46,586 bases of DNA from an uncultured Pseudomonadota bacterium (GTDB lineage: Bacteria; Myxococcota_A; UBA796; SXON01). Shown piece after piece: positions 7,295 through 13,670 of this stretch. Within the stretch, counting starts at the first letter, position 1. Each line of letters starts with the position of its first letter. A model generated the notes under the pieces. The model worked only from the letters and a program-made list of their open reading frames with translations. It did no database searches and was not told the origin of the DNA. The stretch lies in assembly GCA_903844155.1 (NCBI GenBank), contig CAIMSU010000207.1:1-46586 (forward strand). The letters run 5' to 3'. The position numbers and the translations under genes were made by a program.

Positions 7295-8382
7295 GCGCCC
7301 TCCTGTTCGGTTTGGGGGTTGGGGATCTTGACGCCCGGCGATCCGCAGGTCGGGCACCGGGTGAGGAACGGCTCGACAACGACACGATCCACCGGCTTGA
7401 TGAGCGGCCTCAGCTTGTCCGCGACCTCGCTCACGGCAGCGGCCACCTGCCTGTCCTTGGCATCCCTGGCCGCACGGGCGCGCTCGGCTTCGACCGCCTT
7501 CTCCGCAGCCTGCCGAGCGGCCTCTTCCGCGCTCTCCGCCGCAGCCTGGGCGGAGAGGCGCTCCACGGTCACCCGGGCCGCTTGGTGCGCCTGCGCATCG
7601 TAGGCTGGGGCCTGTGGCTCCCGCTTGCGCCAGGCGTCGAGGTCCACGTCAAAGCCAGTCCACCGTGCGCCATCGCGCTCAGCGACCCGCCATGCCTCAC
7701 CGGCCTCGGTCAGCTTGGCGGCCCGCTCGATCTCCTGCTGGGTCGGGACCGAGACGCTCTCGCGGGCCGCGATCGCCCGCGTCAGGGTGGCCCGGCGCTC
7801 GTCGACGGTGGCGTCAGCCCGGTCCTTGGTCCGGTTCGTCTCCGTCTGGAGTGCTGCAGCGCCCTTCACGTCGCAGGGATCGGACTCCCGCCAGTCGTCG
7901 CCGAGCAGCTCGCGCACGCGGGCCGGAACGTCGCCCGTCGGGAGCATCCGCGAGAGCATCTCCTTGAGCTTCTCCCCGGTCCCGCCAGCGATCTCGCGCC
8001 AGGCCATCGGGGCGATGATGTACCGGAGATCGGAGCCGCCCCACTTGCCGAGCGCGCCGATGTAGGCCTCTTTGCCGAGCTGGATCGGGCCACCGTCGCC
8101 CTCCGTCCGGCTGTAGGCGGTCCGGCTCTTGCTGGCCCGGATCGTCAGGACGGTGCCTTTGGCGGTCGTTCCGGTGATCACCGCCTCGGTGGCCTCTTTC
8201 GTCGCGGCCGTGGTCAGCGTCCGGTTGGGCGCGTCGCCGCAGAGCAGCGCGAGGATCGCGTGGATCGTGGTGGACTTGCCCGACGCGGACGGGGCCGTGA
8301 TGTGGGTCGGACCCTTCGGATCGAGGGTGATCGCGCGCTCGCGCTGGTTGGCGACGTTGGCGAGTTCGATGGTGCGGAACAT
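7291..8382 (-). CDS. SbcC/Rad50-like ATPase, N-terminal half with zinc hook (split gene)
   Basis: The 363-residue protein has Walker A APSASGKST (30-38) after a typical Rad50/SbcC beta strand start (FRTIELANV), then an alpha/beta part to about 170 and a long charged helical region (about 175-335) consistent with a coiled coil. It ends with Cys343-Pro-Thr-Cys346-Gly, the CxxC zinc hook normally found at the apex of the coiled coil, and stops 17 residues later, so the gene is cut where a full-length SbcC would turn back. The missing signature and Walker B are on the next gene (6620-7294). It lies next to RecT and exonuclease genes, so a role in recombination is likely. Confidence 0.82.
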   Translation of the reverse strand: MFRTIELANVANQRERAITLDPKGPTHITAPSASGKSTTIHAILALLCGDAPNRTLTTAATKEATEAVITGTTAKGTVLTIRASKSRTAYSRTEGDGGPIQLGKEAYIGALGKWGGSDLRYIIAPMAWREIAGGTGEKLKEMLSRMLPTGDVPARVRELLGDDWRESDPCDVKGAAALQTETNRTKDRADATVDERRATLTRAIAARESVSVPTQQEIERAAKLTEAGEAWRVAERDGARWTGFDVDLDAWRKREPQAPAYDAQAHQAARVTVERLSAQAAAESAEEAARQAAEKAVEAERARAARDAKDRQVAAAVSEVADKLRPLIKPVDRVVVEPFLTRCPTCGSPGVKIPNPQTEQEGA

Positions 8383-9330
8383 CTACGCCCCCTCGTCGTC
8401 GGTCGCGACCGGCTTGGACTTGGCTCGGCTGTCCCGCATCAACTGCGAGAGCGCGGAGAGGTCGTCAGGCGTCCAGTTCTCGGCGCTGCGCTGGACGTGG
8501 GCCTCCAGGTCCTTTATGGTGAGCCGGAACGTCTTGGCGGCCTCGATGGTGCGCGCGATGTCGGCCGCGTTCGCGCGGCGCGGGGCGCGCGTCTGCTCCT
8601 CTTCGGCGTCGGCCTCTTCGTTGCGCTCCTGCTCGACGGCCCCGGCCCCGGCCTCGGCCTCGTTCTCGGACGCGACGCGCTCGGAAGTTGGGATCTCCAT
8701 GCTTGCTCGGCCAGCGTCAGCGATGGCGCGAACGGCGGCGGTCTGGCGCTGCGGCTGAATGACCACGCCGGGTTCGCGGGGCATCGTCTCCAGCTCCTCC
8801 ACCGTCGAAAACCCGAGCATGACCTCCGGGCAGTACATGCGGATCAACAGGGTCGCCGAGCGGTAGCGGAGCATCACCTCGGGCATGGACTGGTACTTCT
8901 TGTTCGAGGTCCATCCCTCGGCCTGGGCCATTGCCATCCCGGCGGAGATCGACACCTCTTCGCCAGTGTCTGCGAACGTGGCGAACGCGGTGACGTTCAG
9001 ATCCTTGCCGGTCCCGGCGATCCGCCAGTTGATGCGGCCTCGGAAGACGCCGGAGCGGTTGGCGCGGGAGATCATGTACTGCGCTGACCAGCCCGCCTTG
9101 CCGCTCACGATGTAGATGGACTGCATGACGACGAGAGGATCCTCACCGAGCCGCTTCGCCATCAGGAGGGCGATGGTCACATCGGCCACCTTGCCGCGCA
9201 GGTGCTGCGGGATGAGGGCCGACTCAGCGAACATCTTGGCGATGCGCTGGCCGTGAGCGAACCCGTTTGGATCCCACAGGAGGTCGGTGTTCTGGTTGAT
9301 GGCGACGGGGACGAGTTGAGATTCAGACAT
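8383..9330 (-). CDS. recT: RecT-family single-strand annealing protein
   Basis: The 315-residue protein would bind single-stranded DNA made by the neighbouring exonuclease and anneal it to homologous DNA. The conserved core covers about 20-200: AHGQRIAKMFAESALIPQHL, then DVTIALLMAKRLGEDPLVVM, IYIVSGKAGWSAQYMISRAN, SISAGMAMAQAEGWTSNKKY and YRSATLLIRMYCPEVMLG, a block order typical of phage RecT proteins. The C-terminal third is acidic and variable. ATG 9330 is preceded by AAGGA. Encoded just downstream of the YqaJ exonuclease, it completes a two-component recombinase of the RecE/RecT or Red type. Confidence 0.85.
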   Translation of the reverse strand: MSESQLVPVAINQNTDLLWDPNGFAHGQRIAKMFAESALIPQHLRGKVADVTIALLMAKRLGEDPLVVMQSIYIVSGKAGWSAQYMISRANRSGVFRGRINWRIAGTGKDLNVTAFATFADTGEEVSISAGMAMAQAEGWTSNKKYQSMPEVMLRYRSATLLIRMYCPEVMLGFSTVEELETMPREPGVVIQPQRQTAAVRAIADAGRASMEIPTSERVASENEAEAGAGAVEQERNEEADAEEEQTRAPRRANAADIARTIEAAKTFRLTIKDLEAHVQRSAENWTPDDLSALSQLMRDSRAKSKPVATDDEGA

Positions 9331-9363
9331 GGTGAGATCCTTTGGGTTGGAGACTTTGGAGAT

Positions 9364-10335
9364 TCAGTAGGCAGTCACAGCGCCGCGGGCGTTGACGCGA
9401 ACCCCATGCGGGGCGCCATCCGGACCGGGCGGGAGGTAGAGCTTCGCGCAGTCGCCGATCCGCGCGAGGATGCGGGCCTTTGCGCGCTCGGCAGCGGCGT
9501 CGGCCTCCCGGCGGGCGACAAGGACTGCGATGTCCTCTTCGTCCATCGCATCAGCGGGCCGGCTCTTGGTCCGGTTCTCCGCGAGTCGCCGCCGGCACTC
9601 CGCGACACATGCGGCGCTCCCGTCAAGGTCCGGCTCGATGCCCTGCACGACGTGGAGATCCCACAGCCGCCCGAGCTCGCCGACGAGGGTGCGGATCGTC
9701 GGTTCGTTGCGGAGCACTCGGAAGTGTCGGAAGCACAGCCCGCCGGTGAACACGGCGACGTCGCAGAAGGGGAGATCGGTCACCGCGAGATGCACAAGGG
9801 CCTGGATGCCGATGTGCTGGGGGATGATGCGGTCGAACGAGTCCCAGGTCCCGGAGAGGATCGAGCCGTTCGGCCCCCACTTCCAGGAGTCTTTTGCCGT
9901 TTTCCATTCGCCAGCGCCCTCGATCTCGTCGGGGAATCCGTCGGGCCCGGGTGCCCACACCACCGCGTCAAGGCTCGCCGTGAGCCACGGCTCCGTCCGG
10001 TGCCGGGTGATCCCGATGTGCCCCGGCTTGCCCAGCTCGGTGCCGATGTCGCGGTGGGGGTTGCCGGTGACCGCCGTGTAGGCCCTGCCGACGAGGGGCT
10101 CCAGCACCTGCCCGCGCATCAAGGGGTCGTTCAGGTCGACGCCGCCGGACTCGTTGAACTCCTCCTGCTCGCGGACCTCCGCCCCGTCGCGCTTGGCGAT
10201 GAAGACGTCCCAGGGGCCCGCGAACGGGGACTCGCCGAGCAGGGCGGCGGCCTCGGACGCGCCCAGGGTGAGGGTGCGGGCAGCGAGCCACGCGGCTCGG
10301 TTCGGGTACAAAACGGTGCGGTTACGCCAGGTCAT
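9364..10335 (-). CDS. YqaJ-family (lambda exonuclease-like) recombination exonuclease
   Basis: A 5'-3' double-strand DNA exonuclease of the PD-(D/E)xK fold that would expose single strands for the RecT partner. In the 323-residue protein the family features are GASEAAALLGESPF (25-38), RGQVLEP with Glu79, Asp123 in TASLDAV, and the Glu143-x-Lys145 pair in GEWKTAK, followed by the IPQHIGIQAL helix. ATG 10335 is preferred because GGAG lies about seven bases upstream; ATG 10347 lies in frame but lacks such a site. The C-terminal part is helical and rich in Ala and Arg. It is followed after 33 bases by recT, the classical gene pair. Confidence 0.88.
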   Translation of the reverse strand: MTWRNRTVLYPNRAAWLAARTLTLGASEAAALLGESPFAGPWDVFIAKRDGAEVREQEEFNESGGVDLNDPLMRGQVLEPLVGRAYTAVTGNPHRDIGTELGKPGHIGITRHRTEPWLTASLDAVVWAPGPDGFPDEIEGAGEWKTAKDSWKWGPNGSILSGTWDSFDRIIPQHIGIQALVHLAVTDLPFCDVAVFTGGLCFRHFRVLRNEPTIRTLVGELGRLWDLHVVQGIEPDLDGSAACVAECRRRLAENRTKSRPADAMDEEDIAVLVARREADAAAERAKARILARIGDCAKLYLPPGPDGAPHGVRVNARGAVTAY

Positions 10336-10540
10336 CGGGTTCTCCATCGGGTTCAGAGTCGTAGAGGCGTTCGAGGTCAAGTTCGGCCGCCTCGACGTCG
10401 GCGCGGGCTCCAGAGATCGCCTCCGAGTCGCCGTCGCCTTCCGCCAGCGCGAGCTCGTGACGGGCAGCCTTGAGCGCGCCCTTGGCGTCGTCGATGAGGT
10501 CGCGAAACCACGCGACCTTGATGTGGCGGGCGGCGGTCAC
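10322..10540 (-). CDS. Small helical/coiled-coil protein, 72 aa
   Basis: Residues 8-65 form an almost continuous charged helix (VAWFRDLIDDAKGALKAARHELALAEG, then ISGARADVEAAELDLERLYD) with heptad-like spacing, so a coiled coil is likely. The tail is acidic. The GTG start at 10540 overlaps the upstream stop as GTGA, and the stop lies inside the first codons of the exonuclease gene. No family is recognised. Its position just before the exonuclease suggests that it belongs with the recombination genes. Confidence 0.6.
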   Translation of the reverse strand: MTAARHIKVAWFRDLIDDAKGALKAARHELALAEGDGDSEAISGARADVEAAELDLERLYDSEPDGEPDDLA

Positions 10541-10692
10541 TGGGGGAGGCCGGTGAGCAGCGAGGAGCCCGCGGGCGTGAGCCAGCACAGCACCGCCACG
10601 GCGAAGATCGCGGCGCCGACGAGAACGGCGAGGGTCGTGTAGACCTCCTCGCGCTCGCGCTCGCGCTCGGATTCGAAGCCGATGTGGATCAC
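10537..10692 (-). CDS. Small single-pass membrane protein, 51 aa
   Basis: A charged N-terminal stretch (FESEREREREEVY) is followed by one hydrophobic segment (about 19-42, TLAVLVGAAIFAVAVLCWLTP). The N-terminus would probably stay in the cytoplasm because of the charged cluster. The GTG start at 10692 overlaps the upstream stop as GTGA. The family is unknown. Small membrane proteins at the head of an early operon may affect host physiology or superinfection, but nothing here shows which. Confidence 0.6.
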   Translation of the reverse strand: MIHIGFESEREREREEVYTTLAVLVGAAIFAVAVLCWLTPAGSSLLTGLPQ

Positions 10693-10994
10693 GACGCGTT
10701 CTCGGCGCAAACCGCATCGGCGGAGAGGCTCTGGGCGACGGGAGGCGACCGACGCTCCACCCACACGACCGCGATCCCGTCGAGGATGCCCCGGAAGTGC
10801 TTGACCTCGTCGGCGTCGTGGCGCTGCCATTCGTGGTCCACCGTGACGCTGACGATCCCGGCGGGGAGACGCGCGGCGTCGATCTGCACGGCGGGGTTGA
10901 ACGCGAGCGAACTGATGCCGATCACGGCGATGCCGTTCTCCAGCATCGTGGCGGCGGCGTGGCAGATGGCGACTGCGGCGGTTGTGGGGGTCAT
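10689..10994 (-). CDS. First gene of the leftward early operon, 101 aa, unknown
   Basis: I do not recognise this protein. It starts with a hydrophobic helix-like part (TPTTAAVAICHAAATMLENGIAVIGI), followed by a beta-rich part (PAGIVSVTVDHEWQR) and GILDGIAVVWVERRSP, with no cysteine motif. I chose ATG 10994 because GGAG is about eight bases upstream. The predicted early promoter (11040-11068) lies some 50 bases upstream, so this is the first gene expressed leftward. A role in early takeover or regulation is possible; the sequence does not show it. Confidence 0.65.
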   Translation of the reverse strand: MTPTTAAVAICHAAATMLENGIAVIGISSLAFNPAVQIDAARLPAGIVSVTVDHEWQRHDADEVKHFRGILDGIAVVWVERRSPPVAQSLSADAVCAENAS

Positions 10995-11034
10995 GGGGAG
11001 CTCCGGGGTCGCCCGGGGAGTGGGGTGGGCGACA

Positions 11035-11053
11035 AGCAAAGAATAGCTTTGCT
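11035..11053. promoter_or_regulatory. Operator at the leftward early promoter
   Basis: AGCAAAG (11035-11041) and CTTTGCT (11047-11053) form a 7-base inverted repeat around a 5-base centre. It covers the -10 box of the leftward promoter. The same core, CAAAG-N5-CTTTG, covers the -10 box of the Cro-like promoter at 12416-12430, so both are probably bound by the repressor (12042-12362) and/or the Cro-like protein. A further half site CTTTGCT lies at 11075-11081. Confidence 0.65.
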
Positions 11054-11068
11054 CGTTTCAGGAGTCAA
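11040..11068 (-). promoter_or_regulatory. Leftward early promoter (sigma-70 type)
   Basis: On the minus strand, TTGACT (11068-11063) and TATTCT (11045-11040) are separated by 17 bases, a good match to the housekeeping consensus. It points to the 101-residue gene starting at 10994 and the long operon ending with int. An inverted repeat overlaps the -10 box, so it is expected to be shut in the lysogen. Confidence 0.7.
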
Positions 11069-11151
11069 CCCGTGCTTTGCTTTTTCCGATCTTTTTCTTT
11101 GACGATCGCGCACTGAACAACGTTACAGCGTTGCTGTACGAAGGACTGAAC

Positions 11152-11268
11152 ATGGACGCATCAACGGAGACCGAGCGGCGGGCCGCGGTCATGCACACGG
11201 CGCTTCGTCTTCGGGGTTGGAGGCTCTACCTGCTGTCGCTGATCGTCAGGTTTCTACAGGTCCCATGA
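11152..11268 (+). CDS. Possible 38-residue protein
   Basis: A short rightward frame between the two leftward operons. Support comes from a good ribosome-binding site, AAGGA seven bases before ATG 11152, and an upstream TTGACG (11099-11104). The product has a charged first half (DASTETERRAA) and a hydrophobic/basic second half (LRGWRLYLLSLIVRFLQV), possibly amphipathic or membrane-binding. It converges with, and overlaps by 15 bases, the end of the lipoprotein gene. It may instead be a leader or an RNA element. No family recognised. Confidence 0.35.
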   Translation: MDASTETERRAAVMHTALRLRGWRLYLLSLIVRFLQVP

Positions 11269-12045
11269 CCATGTTTGGTCATAGCTGGGGGCTTCAACGT
11301 GCTCGAAGCCGTATCCGCGCAGCGTCCGGTCCAGATCTCCGCCGTCGCGCATCTGGTAGATCGCCGGGTTCGACCAGAGCGTGTAGTAGAGCCGCAGCGT
11401 CGTGTTGCACTTTCCGTGGACGGAAACCGAGATGTCGAGGCCGTTCTTGTAGAAGTTGTCTTGCAGGAGTGGGGCGTACAGATCCTGGCGCGCGAGGCCG
11501 TCGGCTGCGCATTTCGCGCTGGACTTACCCTTGACCGCCGCCGCCCGGATGGCGCCGACATCCTTCTCCGTCGCGCCGAGGTTGACCGCAGCCTGAGTCT
11601 GGTTGATGGCGGCTTCGTACTGAATCAGCGCCTCCTCCGGCACCTTCTCCGCCTGTCCCGCGGCGAGATGGAGCCTGGCGTCCGCGACAGCGGCCAAGCG
11701 CGCAACCTTGTCGTCGGCCGCCTTCTGCCTCGCGGCCGCGGCCTCATTCGCTGCCGTCTCGGCGTCGGCTCGCGCCCGGTTTGTTTCCGCGTGGCGCACC
11801 TGCTCGGCGCTGCATCCTCCGAGCGCGTTGCCCTCCGTGTACCAGCTCGCGGCCTCGATGGCGTCGTCATCCGCGTCTCCGAGTGTGCAGAGTGCGGTCG
11901 ACAGCCGTTGCGTGTCGACCGGGTCGGCGAGGGGCACCAGCGGCCGGAACGCAGCGACAACCGCCCCGGGGTCAGCATCCGGCGGGAGGGCCTCCGCTGC
12001 GGTGAGGGCTGCAGGCTTGCAGGCCAGGGCGAGCAAGAGGATCAC
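11254..12045 (-). CDS. Putative phage lipoprotein cotranscribed with the repressor
   Basis: A 263-residue protein. The GTG at 12045 overlaps the repressor stop as GTGA and gives a very short hydrophobic leader ending in LLLALAC, a lipobox-like site with Cys9. Residues about 110-175 are an Ala/Glu/Arg/Lys-rich helical segment. The C-terminal 75 residues look like a separate folded domain (DLYAPLLQDNFYKNGLDISVSV, then a CNTTLRLYYTLWS stretch). The leader is unusually short and lacks an N-terminal lysine or arginine, so export is uncertain. Being translated with the repressor, it should be made in the lysogen. A surface exclusion or host-fitness role is inferred, not shown. Confidence 0.6.
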   Translation of the reverse strand: MILLLALACKPAALTAAEALPPDADPGAVVAAFRPLVPLADPVDTQRLSTALCTLGDADDDAIEAASWYTEGNALGGCSAEQVRHAETNRARADAETAANEAAAARQKAADDKVARLAAVADARLHLAAGQAEKVPEEALIQYEAAINQTQAAVNLGATEKDVGAIRAAAVKGKSSAKCAADGLARQDLYAPLLQDNFYKNGLDISVSVHGKCNTTLRLYYTLWSNPAIYQMRDGGDLDRTLRGYGFEHVEAPSYDQTWSWDL

Positions 12046-12362
12046 GCCGAAGCCCGTCGCGCCTCTTCTTCGATGACGCGGAGGAGGGTGTGCCGGAACT
12101 CGGCCGGGACCTGCTGCCAGGCTGCGACAAGGCGGGATGTGTCCTCGGCAGCCGGGCCAGGGCCGACGTGGAGGACGAAGGCGCATCCGACGAAGGCGGC
12201 GTACTGCTCGATCGTTTCGATGCCGTGAGACTGCCCGCGCTCGATGAGGGAGATCGCCATGTCGGACGTTCCGATCTTCCGGCCGACCTCTTCCTGAGTG
12301 AGCTTCCGCGCCTTTCGGGCATCGCGAAGGGCGGCACCGATTTTCTCAAAATCCAAGGGCAT
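12042..12362 (-). CDS. XRE-family lysogeny repressor (putative CI-like)
   Basis: A 106-residue DNA-binding protein. Residues 4-60 form a clear Cro/C1 helix-turn-helix: KIGAALRDARKARKLTQEEVG, then KIGTSDMAISLIERGQ, then IETIEQYAAFVG. The C-terminal 45 residues contain a helix (TSRLVAAWQQVPAEFRHTLLRVIEEE) that may dimerise. There is no S24 peptidase domain, so RecA-triggered self-cleavage is not expected. I chose ATG 12362 because the HTH begins just after it; longer frames upstream add a non-conserved stretch crossing the operator. Divergent from the Cro-like gene, it is the best candidate for the immunity repressor. Confidence 0.75.
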   Translation of the reverse strand: MPLDFEKIGAALRDARKARKLTQEEVGRKIGTSDMAISLIERGQSHGIETIEQYAAFVGCAFVLHVGPGPAAEDTSRLVAAWQQVPAEFRHTLLRVIEEEARRASA

Positions 12363-12397
12363 CGGGCCATCGTCACCGATTTTCAGCAAAGCCGTTG

Positions 12398-12426
12398 TTG
12401 ACTTTCGGAGACGGTCAAAGTAAGAC
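12398..12426 (+). promoter_or_regulatory. Rightward promoter of the Cro-like gene
   Basis: TTGACT (12398-12403) and TAAGAC (12421-12426) are 17 bases apart. Transcription would begin about seven bases later, at or next to the ATG at 12433, so the message could be leaderless; no ribosome-binding site is visible there. The -10 box lies inside the CAAAG-N5-CTTTG operator. Confidence 0.5.
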
Positions 12427-12430
12427 TTTG
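12416..12430. promoter_or_regulatory. Operator at the immunity region
   Basis: CAAAG (12416-12420) and CTTTG (12426-12430) are separated by five bases, the same arrangement as at 11037-11051. Related half sites occur nearby: CAAAG at 12387-12391 and GACTTTC at 12400-12406. Repressor bound here would block the rightward promoter and could also govern its own leftward transcription. Confidence 0.6.
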
Positions 12431-12432
12431 GA

Positions 12433-12690
12433 ATGACCTCAACGCCGTTCATGGAACTCCTGGCCCGCCGGATGGCGGCGCTCGATCTCAACAAGGTGGA
12501 GCTTGCCAGAAAGGTGGAAGTCACCGATCAGGCCATCGGGCTCCTGTGCCGGGGGGCGTTTATCCCACGCGCAACCCGATTTCAGGCGTTCGCCAACGCG
12601 CTCGACTGCACCTTTGAGGAGGTAGCTCGCGCCGCTGCTGGCGGGGCGCTGGCCGACACCCCCACCGAACCCACCGCCGAGGCCCCCTAA
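12433..12690 (+). CDS. Cro-like HTH regulator, 85 aa
   Basis: A small XRE-type protein: MELLARRMAALDLNKVELARK, then EVTDQAIGLLCRGAFIPRA, then RFQAFANALDCTFEEVARAA matches the five-helix Cro/C1 domain. The C-terminal 15 residues are an Ala/Pro/Thr tail. It is divergent from the repressor and is the first rightward gene, the position of cro in lambda-like phages. No ribosome-binding site precedes ATG 12433, consistent with leaderless translation; ATG 12451 is an alternative start that still keeps the whole domain. Confidence 0.75.
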   Translation: MTSTPFMELLARRMAALDLNKVELARKVEVTDQAIGLLCRGAFIPRATRFQAFANALDCTFEEVARAAAGGALADTPTEPTAEAP

Positions 12691-12897
12691 ATGCCCACGA
12701 CCATCGGCGAGATGACTCCGGCGGAGTTCGAGCAGCTCGTGAACGATGTGCTGGATCGGCGGGAGGCCCGAAGGGCGCCTCCGCCGTCGAACCGTCAAGC
12801 TGACGCGGACGCTGAGCGCATGAGGCTTACCCGTCGTTTCCTCGGAATGCCGCCGACAGGACAAGGGAATCCCCCTCCGCCCGAAGGTGAACCGTGA
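12691..12897 (+). CDS. Hypothetical small protein, 68 aa
   Basis: The ATG follows the TAA of the Cro-like gene directly, so the two are translated in sequence. The protein is short and polar: an acidic helical N-terminal half (TPAEFEQLVNDVLDRREARRA), a linker, a second basic helix (ADAERMRLTRRFLG) and a proline-rich tail. No family recognised; it could be a small regulatory partner of the Cro-like protein. Its last 71 bases are overlapped by a gene on the opposite strand. Confidence 0.5.
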   Translation: MPTTIGEMTPAEFEQLVNDVLDRREARRAPPPSNRQADADAERMRLTRRFLGMPPTGQGNPPPPEGEP

Positions 12898-13105
12898 ACC
12901 CGCCGTCCTCATCCACGTCGTCGGTCCGGGCGATGCCACGGCGAAGGGCGGCCCGCATCTCCTCATACACCTGCGCTGCATCCAGCAGCGTGAGTTCGTC
13001 GGTGTTCGCTCCGCTGCGATCCAGCCTGAGGGCGGCAAAGATCGTGAAGATCCGGTTGATGTCATGGGCGTCGAAGTCGGCCCGCGCGGTCCTGGTTGTG
13101 GGCAT
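12827..13105 (-). CDS. Antisense-oriented hypothetical protein, 92 aa
   Basis: A single leftward gene inside the rightward middle region. ATG 13105 has GAGGA about nine bases upstream. The product has an ordinary composition: a helical region (FDAHDINRIFTIFAALRLDR), another helix with DAAQVYEEMRAALRRGIART, and a final beta-like stretch (GFTVHLRAEGDSLVLSAAFR). No family recognised. Its 3' end overlaps the end of the gene at 12691-12897, and its transcript would run toward the immunity region, so it may act on neighbouring transcripts as well as encode a protein. Confidence 0.55.
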   Translation of the reverse strand: MPTTRTARADFDAHDINRIFTIFAALRLDRSGANTDELTLLDAAQVYEEMRAALRRGIARTDDVDEDGGFTVHLRAEGDSLVLSAAFRGNDG

Positions 13106-13191
13106 TCGTCTCGTTCCTCGGTCGGCGGTTGCTCATTCCGCCCCGGCCGGGGGCCGAGACCTTCACCGCCTACCCCGTCGAGGAGCGTGAG

Positions 13192-13587
13192 ATGCGCCCC
13201 GGACCCTTGGTAACCGTGGTCTACCCGGACCTCGAAGCCGTCTCCAACGACGGCCCACCCCTTCGCACGCTCACCGGGATGCTCGTCGCCCCGGGCGTCA
13301 TTCACGTCCCCGAGGTTCTCGGCCTCGGCCGACATGCCCACATCCACGTCCGGGAGTGGCTCGTCCAGTTCGCGCAAGTTCGGCCCCACGGGCAACGCGA
13401 GACGGAGGCCTACTGGAGCCGCCTCACGTCCATGCACGCGCTCGTCGCTACCGTGGAGTGCCCCTGCGACCACTGCCGACCCCCGCTGGCCCCGGCCGCC
13501 GTCTCGCTGACGGTGGACCTCGTCGCTGTCCCCGTGGTCGGCCTTGCAGGCGAAGTCGTCACCACGGACTTCGACGTCGTTTCGTAG
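13192..13587 (+). CDS. Hypothetical protein, 131 aa
   Basis: I do not recognise this protein. ATG 13192 is preceded by GAGGAG at a usable distance. The chain is rich in beta-like hydrophobic stretches (PLVTVVYPDLEAV, GVIHVPEVLG, HIHVREWLVQFAQV) and has a cysteine cluster near residue 90 (VECPCDHCRPP), which may bind zinc. The C-terminus (AVSLTVDLVAVPVVGLAGEVV) is hydrophobic, but polar residues make a membrane span unlikely. It is followed by 83 non-coding bases in which I see no clear terminator. Confidence 0.5.
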   Translation: MRPGPLVTVVYPDLEAVSNDGPPLRTLTGMLVAPGVIHVPEVLGLGRHAHIHVREWLVQFAQVRPHGQRETEAYWSRLTSMHALVATVECPCDHCRPPLAPAAVSLTVDLVAVPVVGLAGEVVTTDFDVVS

Positions 13588-13670
13588 GAGGGCGGGGCTT
13601 CGGCTCTGGTCTTCCATTCCTCCAGCATCCCCGCTTCTCCTGACACCCTCAACCGCCCCTGAGTGCCACC

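Noticed and set aside
7312-9087. 591-codon rightward open frame opposite recT and the ATPase
   Set aside because: Low-complexity Gly/Leu/Arg composition and no start signals; the opposite strand encodes recognised proteins in two frames.
13141-13152. Perfect 12-base palindrome CCCCGGCCGGGG
   Set aside because: In such GC-rich DNA a G/C-only palindrome is not surprising, and no promoter element is placed around it.
13588-13670. Gene or terminator in the gap before the CII-like gene
   Set aside because: No frame with start signals and no compact hairpin; GGGCGG and CCGCCC lie too far apart to form a convincing stem.
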